Of a stretch of 64,000 nt of DNA, positions 35,201-41,263 are shown piece after piece (the stretch's first letter is position 1; the number at the start of each line of letters is the position of its first letter). Where the stretch lies: NCBI GenBank assembly GCA_964542455.1, contig CAZIUC010000009.1, forward strand, positions 51,566 through 115,565, written 5' to 3'. The translations under genes and the position numbers were made by a program. Under the pieces are notes generated by a model, which searched no databases, had not been told where the DNA came from, and was given only the letters and a program-made list of their open reading frames with translations. Origin of the DNA: PFJX01 sp964542455 (GTDB lineage Bacteria; Pseudomonadota; Gammaproteobacteria; Burkholderiales; Thiobacillaceae).

Positions 35201-35637
35201 ACTTCTTGGCGTCGAGGACCGGCGCGCTGATCGAAACGCCGACCGCACTCCGCATCACGTTCGACCGCCATGAAATAGAGGTAACGCCAGATGATGTCCT
35301 CGTGCGAGGCGGAAAGCGGACCATACGCCGTGTGAGAACCGGTCACGCACCCAGCCGCGACAGCAAGGACGTCGGCGCCGCCGCATTTGTCCTGGCGGCC
35401 CAAGCGGCGTTCCCGGACGCCGAAGTGGAACTGGTCTACTTGGCGGATGCTGAAAGCAAGGCGTTGGCACTCACTCCAAGAGAGTTGAGCAACCGCCAAG
35501 AGAAGCTGGGCGAGATTTTGCGCGGCATCCGAGGCGGCCAGTTTCGAACCGACGCGTCGGACGCAACTTGCCCAAACTGCCCAGCCTTCTTCGTGTGCGG
35601 TGCAGTCCCACCTGGGACGCTATCAAAAAAGTTTTAA
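32254..35637 (+). CDS. ImmA/IrrE peptidase - UvrD helicase - nuclease-like fusion
   Basis: A protein of 1127 residues. Residues about 1-180 are an ImmA/IrrE metallopeptidase with HEIGH at 84-88. From about 205 a UvrD/REP (SF1A) helicase follows: Walker A GPGTGKT near 216, DEYQD near 428, GDSKQSIYRFRGA, IHGSKGLEF near 766 and the motif VI region AMSRAKTRLAFYG. The C-terminal domain looks like an AddB/Cas4-type PD-(D/E)XK nuclease. It has YESCARRFLYTHLL and a four-Cys Fe-S pattern (first Cys plus CPNCPAFFVC), but RRVRTGH stands where the catalytic DYKTG-like motif is expected, so it may be inactive. It begins 3 bp after the XRE-like gene. Confidence 0.85.
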   Translation: MDAVELARQYAKRLHNQAVERGSDPWSPYQFAVDIANELGIAVEACAPGAALLDGARAAFDGGIPLIVHENCGTPFERAFLVAHEIGHAELGDGEEDGGSPVQIDPARASEASPVGMDRVVDYSRRQRREVQMDLFARELLLPRPLVIDLHVVQGQTCSDIAERLCAPFEVVAQQMLDALLLPPISVVAEVVPTETPLNDKQRDAAQHRGVAFLLQAGPGTGKTRTLIARVESLLDDGVDPRRILLLTFSNKAAAEMTERIAQKRPKEAAALWIGTFHGFGLDILRRFNDRCGLPTDPRLMDRTEAVELLENEFPRLGLTHYRNLYDPSQTVAEMLSAVSRAKDEVVDAPGYLALAEAMRAAAEDQEDVVAAEKAMEVARLYARYEELKAVSGYVDFGDLVMRPVLLLETDDAVRAQLQTDYDHILVDEYQDVNRSSVRLLSALKPTGENLWVVGDSKQSIYRFRGASSFNMARFGREDFPGAVRDSLTINYRSTSEVVDAFSSFAATMSTADGATSLVASRGSSGEQPEVITVAEGSLLTSALADSIEQLREMGYCYRDQAVLCRGNDRLSDTGRDLERAGVPVLFLGSLFERPEVKDLVAVLSLLVDRRAMGLIRTACWPEFAMGLEDAVRVFEHLRGSNAEAGAWRLGAPGLTPAGCAALAALHNALAGFDTTSQPWTVLATLLLDRTRQAARIASSSSVAEQAQGIAIWQFMNFVRMQPNGQGLPIQRLSDRVRRLLRLRDDRDLRQLPAAAQGIDAVRLMTIHGSKGLEFPAVHIAGVNKDSIPGALRTSKCPPPAGMVSGGQGSAEDIARAAHNEEQECLFFVAMSRAKTRLAFYGATATANGRARPLSPFLGRISPVQRRAVTPTTILPPASDEVHIPIAFTGTPRFNSDAVALYESCARRFLYTHLLQVGGRHRMSSFMQMHEAIREVYRAVVAQGNAHTVEWEELLSQAFAAHGLHEHGYIDEYRAIATTMLRYFLASRTGALIETPTALRITFDRHEIEVTPDDVLVRGGKRTIRRVRTGHAPSRDSKDVGAAAFVLAAQAAFPDAEVELVYLADAESKALALTPRELSNRQEKLGEILRGIRGGQFRTDASDATCPNCPAFFVCGAVPPGTLSKKF

Positions 35638-35719
35638 TAAAGTTTACCGGCGGCTGCCGGTGAGTCCGATTAAAGGGTCGTAGGCGAGAAATCCTCGCCG
35701 CATCACTTAAGAGGACTAT
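35638..35719. other. Intergenic gap before the ubiquitin-like genes
   Basis: 82 bp between the helicase and multi-ubiquitin genes, with GC-rich short repeats (CGGCGGCTGCCGG, GGCGAGAAATCCTCGCC hairpin) and an AAGAGG ribosome site. It may be a processing or attenuation point, or an internal promoter; not resolved. Confidence 0.35.
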
Positions 35720-36469
35720 ATGAAACACATTGAGTTTGACGACGTTGGTGACGCGATCCGTGAGGGTCGTCCCCTGCGGGAGGTTGCCGCCTACCGTATC
35801 CGATTCGGCTTGGAAGGGCTCACCTTCCGCAACATCGACGTGCCTGACCCGGTTCCCACCGGCCGGCAAATCCTGGACAGTGCTGGGCTCGACCGCCGCG
35901 GCGATTATCTGCTCTACGCGCTCCTCGCCTCGGGCGATTTTGAGGATATCCGCCTTGACGAGACGGTGGATCTACGCGGCAAGGGAGCTGAACGCTTCAT
36001 TGCGTTCAAGTCGGACCGCGACTTCAAGTTCGCCTTGAATGACCACCAGATGGCCTGGGGCCGTCCGGAACTGCCGGGCAGCGTTCTGTACGACCTCGCC
36101 GAGGCCCCGCCCGAAGCAGCCATTTTCCTGGTGGTCCGGGGCGGCGAGGGCCGCCTCATTGAACCGGGCGATAGGATCAATCTCGACGCCCCTGGCGTTG
36201 AGCGGTTCATCACCGCCCCGCGGCCACATACAGGCTTCGTCATCGTAGTCAACGCCATTGAGGAGACGGTGCCGGACAACAACGTCAGCTTCGAGCAGGT
36301 GGTCAAGCTGGCGTATCCGGACGCGCCGCCGGAGACCAACGTCAAGTACTCGATGACATACCGCAACGCGGCGTCGTACCCCCACAACGGTGAACTGGGT
36401 GAGGGCGGCTCTGTTGAAGTCAAAAAACATGGGACTATCTTCAATGTCACGCGAACTGTTCAGTCTTAA
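35720..36469 (+). CDS. Multi-ubiquitin-domain protein (three beta-grasp repeats)
   Basis: A protein of 249 residues with three tandem ubiquitin-like units at about 23-92 (YRIRFGLEGLTFRNIDVP...GADRFI-like end GAERFI), 98-163 (FKFALNDHQMAWGRPEL...GVERFI) and 168-249 (GFVIVVNAIEETVPDNNVSF...FNVTRTVQS). The repeated GxERFI ends of units 1 and 2 mark the unit boundaries. This matches the bacterial Multi_ubiq architecture described in comparative genomics of prokaryotic ubiquitin-like systems. The C-terminus (RTVQS) lacks the Gly-Gly tail of ubiquitin, so attachment chemistry is uncertain. Its end overlaps the E1 gene. Confidence 0.88.
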   Translation: MKHIEFDDVGDAIREGRPLREVAAYRIRFGLEGLTFRNIDVPDPVPTGRQILDSAGLDRRGDYLLYALLASGDFEDIRLDETVDLRGKGAERFIAFKSDRDFKFALNDHQMAWGRPELPGSVLYDLAEAPPEAAIFLVVRGGEGRLIEPGDRINLDAPGVERFITAPRPHTGFVIVVNAIEETVPDNNVSFEQVVKLAYPDAPPETNVKYSMTYRNAASYPHNGELGEGGSVEVKKHGTIFNVTRTVQS

Positions 36470-37625
36470 TGCCGACTTGGCCCGGCTGCGTGCTGAGGGC
36501 TACTTCGTTCGCATTCAGGGGAGCCTCCTGGTCATGCAGGAGGTGCCCTATGTCGACGCCCAGCGTCGTGTGCGCACCGGCACGCTGGTGTCCAACTTGG
36601 ACCTGGCCGGGGACCGGACACGCAAGCCGGAGACGCACGTCATCCACTGGGATGGCGACTTCCCCTGCAATGCGGACGGAACGCCATTGCCTGGCATCTC
36701 GCATGCGTCGCCCAACACCGACCTCGGTCACGGGCTCACCGCACGGCACAGCTTCTCCAGCAAGCCCAACCCGGACGGCTACCCGGACTATTATGCCAAG
36801 ATGGCCACCTACGCGACTATCTTGGCCGGCCCGGCGGCTGTCTTACAGCCCGGAATTAGTCCGCGGCTGATTCGTGGTGCCGACGATGACGATGAACCCA
36901 GCGTCTTCAACTATCTCGATACCGCGACAAGCCGGGTGGGCATCGGGGCCCTCGCCAGCAAGTTGGAGAACGAGGTAGTCGGGATCATCGGCGCGGGCGG
37001 AACTGGGAGCTACATCCTCGACTTGGTAGCGAAGACGCCAGTGAAGGAAATTCGGCTGTTCGACGACGACGACTTCCTCTCCCACAACGCCTTCCGTGCG
37101 CCCGGGGCACCTTCTCTCGATGAACTGCGCGATGCGCCGAAGAAGGTGTACTACCTGAAGGGCATCTACGAGCGGATGCATCGCGGCATTGTGGCGCACG
37201 CCGTAAAGATGGGTGCGGATACGCTTGGTCTCCTTGAGGGCATTACGTTCGCGTTCATCAGCATGGACGCAGGGGAAGAAAAGCGGGCTGTCGTGGACAA
37301 GCTCGAAGCGCTCGGTGTGCCGTTCATCGACGTCGGTATGGGGCTGGAGCTCACCAAAGGCAGCCTTGGCGGCATCCTGCGCGTCACGACGAGCACACCG
37401 GAGAAGCGGGAGCACGTGCACCAAGGCCGCATTTCATTCATGGGTGGTGGCGGTCAGGATGTCTATGCTTCCAACATTCAAGTGGCGGACTTGAACGCCT
37501 TGAACGCGTGCTTGGCAATCGTGAAGTGGAAGAAGTTGCGCGGCTTCTATCGAGATCTGGAACAGGAGCACCACACCACCTACACCACGGACGGCGGCAT
37601 GTTGCTGAACGGAGACCAATCGTGA
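36444..37625 (+). CDS. E1-like ThiF adenylyltransferase with N-terminal extra domain
   Basis: A protein of 393 residues from 36444 (in-frame ATG at 36429 also possible). The N-terminal domain, about 1-155 (THVIHWDGDFPCNADGTPL, GLTARHSFSSKP, DYYAKMATYATIL), matches what I recall as DUF6791 in ThiF fusions. The C-terminal ThiF/MoeB Rossmann domain has VVGIIGAGGTGSYILDLVAK and RLFDDDDFLSHNAFRAPGA. Only two cysteines exist: C75 in the N-terminal domain and one in NACLAIVKW near 361. There is no CxxC zinc site. It should adenylate the Ubl C-terminus; how it carries a thioester is unclear. It overlaps the multi-ubiquitin gene. Confidence 0.85.
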   Translation: MSRELFSLNADLARLRAEGYFVRIQGSLLVMQEVPYVDAQRRVRTGTLVSNLDLAGDRTRKPETHVIHWDGDFPCNADGTPLPGISHASPNTDLGHGLTARHSFSSKPNPDGYPDYYAKMATYATILAGPAAVLQPGISPRLIRGADDDDEPSVFNYLDTATSRVGIGALASKLENEVVGIIGAGGTGSYILDLVAKTPVKEIRLFDDDDFLSHNAFRAPGAPSLDELRDAPKKVYYLKGIYERMHRGIVAHAVKMGADTLGLLEGITFAFISMDAGEEKRAVVDKLEALGVPFIDVGMGLELTKGSLGGILRVTTSTPEKREHVHQGRISFMGGGGQDVYASNIQVADLNALNACLAIVKWKKLRGFYRDLEQEHHTTYTTDGGMLLNGDQS

Positions 37626-38095
37626 TGCGACATCAGACTCTGGAACACAGGTTCGTCCGCAATGTTCCGCGCAAGTTGGAGCCTGGGGTTCTCTACATTT
37701 CAATGGAATACGCAACCGCAGTCCACTCGTGCTGCTGTGGTTGTGGTGACCGCGTGGTGACGCCGTTCACTCCAACAGACTGGAAAATGATTTTCGATGG
37801 CGAATCCGTGTCTCTTCACCCATCCATTGGCAACTGGAACCAGAAGTGCCAGTCTCACTATGTCATCAAGCGGAGCCGTGTCGTGGAAGCCAGCCCTTGG
37901 ACTGGCAAACAGATAGATGTGGAACGCCATCGTGACCAGCAAGCGAAAGCTGCCTACTACGACCAATTCAAGAGTCACAGTGATGGCACCATCACCCTAC
38001 CCACTGAAGCTGTTTCAAAGTCAAGGATCGCCAGCCGAACAACCAGGGTGCCAGTCAACTTCTGGTCGCGTATTAAATCGTGGTTTGCCAACTGA
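37625..38095 (+). CDS. DUF6527-like Cys-rich protein
   Basis: A protein of 156 residues. The core GVLYISMEYATAVHSCCCGCG (residues 21-41) and WNQKCQSHYVI give Cys36, 37, 38, 40, Cys75 and His78, a likely zinc site. The pattern matches DUF6527, a small family I recall beside ThiF and multi-ubiquitin genes. Treble-clef or RING-like partners have been predicted in such operons, so an E3- or E2-substitute role is conceivable but unproven. The ATG at 37625 shares its A with the E1 stop codon (TGATG). Confidence 0.72.
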   Translation: MRHQTLEHRFVRNVPRKLEPGVLYISMEYATAVHSCCCGCGDRVVTPFTPTDWKMIFDGESVSLHPSIGNWNQKCQSHYVIKRSRVVEASPWTGKQIDVERHRDQQAKAAYYDQFKSHSDGTITLPTEAVSKSRIASRTTRVPVNFWSRIKSWFAN

Positions 38096-38110
38096 TCGCG
38101 TCCATTATGC

Positions 38111-38154
38111 GTAGACTGACTAGGGAACGTTGTTTCTAATCCTGGTTTGCACTT
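38111..38154 (-). repeat. Right inverted repeat of the ubiquitin-like island
   Basis: Reverse complement AAGTGCAAACCAGG...AAACAACGTT...GTCAGTCTACG, partner of 30721-30764. It starts 16 bp after the last island gene and lies 31 bp before the end of the leftward ICE membrane-protein gene. Confidence 0.7.
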
Positions 38155-38184
38155 GATCGGCAAGCGGGATCCCACAAGGCGCGG

Positions 38185-38937
38185 TCACAGATACTTCTTC
38201 AGATACGTCCACTGCACCCGCGACAGCAGTCCAGTGAGCAGCGCCAGGGGCAGCACGATCCACTCCGGCCGGATGCTTACCGGCCACATGAGATAGACCA
38301 TCGCCCCCAAGGCCAGCCCCGCGAACTGGAAGAACTTGGCACGGTGGTACATGGAGGAAGATTCCCTCCCTGCGCAGGTGCGCCGGATATGGCGCTGGGC
38401 CAGTCCGTCCACTAGTCCTAATGCCCAGACCAGCAGGAACAGGGGCGCCGCCCCCATCAGGATGGCTAGCCGGACCCCGAAGATCTGTGCCCGGAGCATG
38501 GCCAGGTAGATCTCGTCCTGCAGGGGGTAGACGAAATCCTTCCGGGCGATGATGTCACCTCCGTAGTAGGTGACGTCGGGCTGGGCCGGCAGCAGGGCCG
38601 CGTTGGTCATCCAGCGCTCGATGGGGATCAGCTGGAAAAAGAAGCCGTACACCGCCCTGGCGCAGGTCCGGGCCAGTCCGGTCAGAGGTGCTTCCGGGCG
38701 CAGGTCGTGGGTGAGCGCCAGATCGCGGCTCAGGGTCTGCTGTGCCTGGACTAATCCCTCTGCCTCGCCCCACACCTGCTTGGCCAGGATGACCTCCATC
38801 CCCATGGCCGCCAGGGCCATCAGTGCCAGGGTGAGCCAAGCGTAGAAGACCAGCTTCAGTGGCCACAGGAATACGTCGTGGGCCGCCAACCCCTCGTCCC
38901 GCCTAGAAGCCACTGCCCTTGCCCTCCACCACCACAT
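38185..38937 (-). CDS. ICE membrane protein, TIGR03747/DUF4400-like
   Basis: A protein of 250 residues with about four membrane segments (LVFYAWLTLALMALAAMGM, IFGVRLAILMGAAPLFLLVWALGLV, FFQFAGLALGAMVYLMWPV, WIVLPLALLTGLL). The stretch GLVDGLAQRHIRRTCAGRESSSMYHRAK is typical of the conserved ICE membrane protein encoded next to traD in SXT/R391-like and related ICEs. The exact function is unknown; it probably assists the coupling protein. It overlaps the traD end. Confidence 0.82.
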   Translation of the reverse strand: MWWWRARAVASRRDEGLAAHDVFLWPLKLVFYAWLTLALMALAAMGMEVILAKQVWGEAEGLVQAQQTLSRDLALTHDLRPEAPLTGLARTCARAVYGFFFQLIPIERWMTNAALLPAQPDVTYYGGDIIARKDFVYPLQDEIYLAMLRAQIFGVRLAILMGAAPLFLLVWALGLVDGLAQRHIRRTCAGRESSSMYHRAKFFQFAGLALGAMVYLMWPVSIRPEWIVLPLALLTGLLSRVQWTYLKKYL

Positions 38938-41029
38938 GTCTGAGCCAGTCCGGGCCGTCGAAAGGGGGCGCCTCCCCGGTGTGCCAGCCGGCACCCGGCG
39001 CGAACTCCCCCGGCGTCACCCGCACGTATCGCCCTCGCATGTCCTCCGCCACGGCCTCCAGGTCCTCCGGCATCAGCGGGTCGTGCCCCGCGTCCGGCAG
39101 GGGCAGGCGCAGCTTGTAGAGCCGGCCGCCCTCGATCAGGGCGAAGGCCTGGCCCTTGGGCAGGCGGGTAAGGTCGGCCGGGCTGATCATGGGTGCCGCC
39201 CGGGCGCTCAAGCGATCCTCGTTGCGGCTGGTGAAGTCGGAGAAATCCAGGGGATCGTTGCTGTCCGAGGCCTGGCTGGCGCTCATGGTGGTCACCAGAT
39301 CCACCTCGTCGAGCTGGTCGGTGAGGATCTTCGCCGTGTCCGCATTCTTCACCCGCAGCATGATCAGGGTGTTCAGGTTGCCGCCGATCTGCTGGGCCTT
39401 GGCCCGGGAGCCGATGCGCGCCTCCACGTCGGACCAGGTCTGCGTATAGACGGTGACCTGGTAGCCGGCGCCGCCCGCCTTGTTGAGCAGCGGGATGAAT
39501 TCGTCGCCGATCAGCTCGTTGAACTCGTCGGCGTGGATGGAGATGCGCCGCTTCTCGGCCGGCCCCGACTGGCCATAGGTCTCCCCGTGCTTGTAGATGC
39601 GCCCCGCGGTGGAGGTGAGGTCGGAGAACATGGAGTTGCCCACGGCGCCAGCCACCTCGTAGTCGCTCAGGGCATCCAGGCCCACGTAGACGATGCCGCC
39701 CCGGTTGATCACCCCCATCCAGTCGAACAGCGGCCGGGTATCGTCCAGGTTGTTCATGTCCGGCGAGACCAGCTCCGCCACCTTGCCGGTGGTGAGCTTC
39801 TCCAGCAGCGGAATCAGCGAGGCCACCAGCTTGTTGAAGTAGCTCTGCTCGTAGCTGATGATCTTCATCAGGCTTGCCGCCGTGTCGTCGTGCAGGCCCT
39901 GGGCGCGGATGTATTCCAGCAGCTTCACCACATCCATGTCCCGATTCTTCATTGCCCGGTCCAGGGACTTGGGATCCACCTCCAAGGCCTCCACTTCATC
40001 GCGCCAGCCCGCCGCGCGCGGATCCCGGTCCAGCCAGAAGCGGCAGTAGTCCAGCACCAGGGGCTCGATGTCGTTGGCGTAGCGGTAGATGTCCTGATAG
40101 GAGGGCGTGCGCCCCAGGGCGGTCATGGCCTTGGACATGGCGTTGACGAAGCCCCAGACGAACTGGGCGAAGTTTGCCCCCTCGCCCTCTTTGGGAAGCT
40201 GGTTGGTGATGCGGGTGGCTACCTCGGTCACCCGTGAGAAGCTGCCCACCGGGTTGTAGCGCGCCGACAATTCCGGGTAACCCAGGTGGAAGAAGTGGAA
40301 CTCCCCCGCCCGGCCGGCGCGCCGGGCCTCGGCGTACATGCGCTTGAGTAGATCAGCATCCCCCTTGGGGTCGAAAACGATTACCACGTCGCCGCGCCGG
40401 ATGTCCTGGGTGATCAACAGCTCCGCCAGCCGGGTCTTGCCCACCCGGGTAGTGCCCAGCACCAGCATGTGGCCCACCCGCTCGCCGAGATCCATCCACA
40501 CCGCGTCTTCGTCCGGCTCCACGCCGTGGATTGCCGGGTCGCCTCCCATCGGGGGCAGCGGCACCACCGGGTTCCACCAGGCCTCGCTGCGTGTGAACCG
40601 GCCCACCCAGTCGAACAGCGTGCCCTCCACGCCTCGCTCCAGGCGCCTGGCCGCCCGATACAGCCAACCCGTCCGCAGCAGCTTCTGGTAGGCCGGGTTG
40701 CGGGTGTCGTGCAGCCGCTGGGAATGGCGCCGGTCCCAGGCGAAGCCCATGCCCAGGAACAGGGACCGCTCGGACCAGGGGATCGCTTCCGCAGCCAGGC
40801 GGTAGCGGGGCAGGCGTCGCAGATTGGCCTGGTAGCGCAATAGACTACTGCCTTGGACCAGGCGCCAGCCGGCCATCAGCATCAGGACAGTGGCAACCAG
40901 ATAGGCCAGTACCGGCGGCAGCAGGAAGGTCTCCGGACTGAGGACGATCCCCAGGGCGGCCAGGAAGAACACCCCGACGGGGATGAACTCCACCGGCCGG
41001 CGCAGCAGGTTCTCTACCGGATAGGCCAT
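38903..41029 (-). CDS. traD: Type IV coupling protein TraD (SXT-like)
   Basis: A protein of 708 residues. N-terminal membrane segments (about 15-55) precede a VirD4/TraD-type hexameric ATPase with Walker A LGTTRVGKT (191-199) and downstream ISIHADEFNELIG as Walker B region. It links the relaxosome to the secretion channel and pumps the DNA strand out. GTT at the Walker A and the C-terminal domain fit the ICE-type TraD of SXT/R391. It is transcribed leftward with the relaxase gene. Confidence 0.93.
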   Translation of the reverse strand: MAYPVENLLRRPVEFIPVGVFFLAALGIVLSPETFLLPPVLAYLVATVLMLMAGWRLVQGSSLLRYQANLRRLPRYRLAAEAIPWSERSLFLGMGFAWDRRHSQRLHDTRNPAYQKLLRTGWLYRAARRLERGVEGTLFDWVGRFTRSEAWWNPVVPLPPMGGDPAIHGVEPDEDAVWMDLGERVGHMLVLGTTRVGKTRLAELLITQDIRRGDVVIVFDPKGDADLLKRMYAEARRAGRAGEFHFFHLGYPELSARYNPVGSFSRVTEVATRITNQLPKEGEGANFAQFVWGFVNAMSKAMTALGRTPSYQDIYRYANDIEPLVLDYCRFWLDRDPRAAGWRDEVEALEVDPKSLDRAMKNRDMDVVKLLEYIRAQGLHDDTAASLMKIISYEQSYFNKLVASLIPLLEKLTTGKVAELVSPDMNNLDDTRPLFDWMGVINRGGIVYVGLDALSDYEVAGAVGNSMFSDLTSTAGRIYKHGETYGQSGPAEKRRISIHADEFNELIGDEFIPLLNKAGGAGYQVTVYTQTWSDVEARIGSRAKAQQIGGNLNTLIMLRVKNADTAKILTDQLDEVDLVTTMSASQASDSNDPLDFSDFTSRNEDRLSARAAPMISPADLTRLPKGQAFALIEGGRLYKLRLPLPDAGHDPLMPEDLEAVAEDMRGRYVRVTPGEFAPGAGWHTGEAPPFDGPDWLRHVVVEGKGSGF

Positions 41030-41035
41030 GGATGG

Positions 41036-41263
41036 CTACTGCGCCTCTGCCGCCTGCAGATCCTCCAGCAACATGGCCGCGCTGACCTCGCAGTCATAGG
41101 TGCCCACGAAAACGGCCTCGGGCCGTTGCAGCCAGCGGGCTTCCAGCTGGCCATCGGCGGGGCAGGAGACGATTTCGCCGTCGAGCAGGAACACCGCGCG
41201 TGGCCGGTCGCCGGCCAGGATCCGATCCAGCAGGGGTTGGAATTGGGTGGGGATGGGGGTCAT
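41036..41263 (-). CDS. Small conserved ICE protein of unknown function
   Basis: A protein of 75 residues (FLLDGEIVSCPADGQLEARW, VGTYDCEVSAAMLLEDL). It fits tightly between the relaxase and traD genes with 4-bp overlap and a 6-bp gap, which supports a real gene. No domain recognised. Confidence 0.68.
   Translation of the reverse strand: MTPIPTQFQPLLDRILAGDRPRAVFLLDGEIVSCPADGQLEARWLQRPEAVFVGTYDCEVSAAMLLEDLQAAEAQ

Noticed and set aside
38936..40237. 433-codon plus-strand frame
   Set aside because: Antisense to traD; low-complexity Val/Gly/His composition from high-GC third positions.
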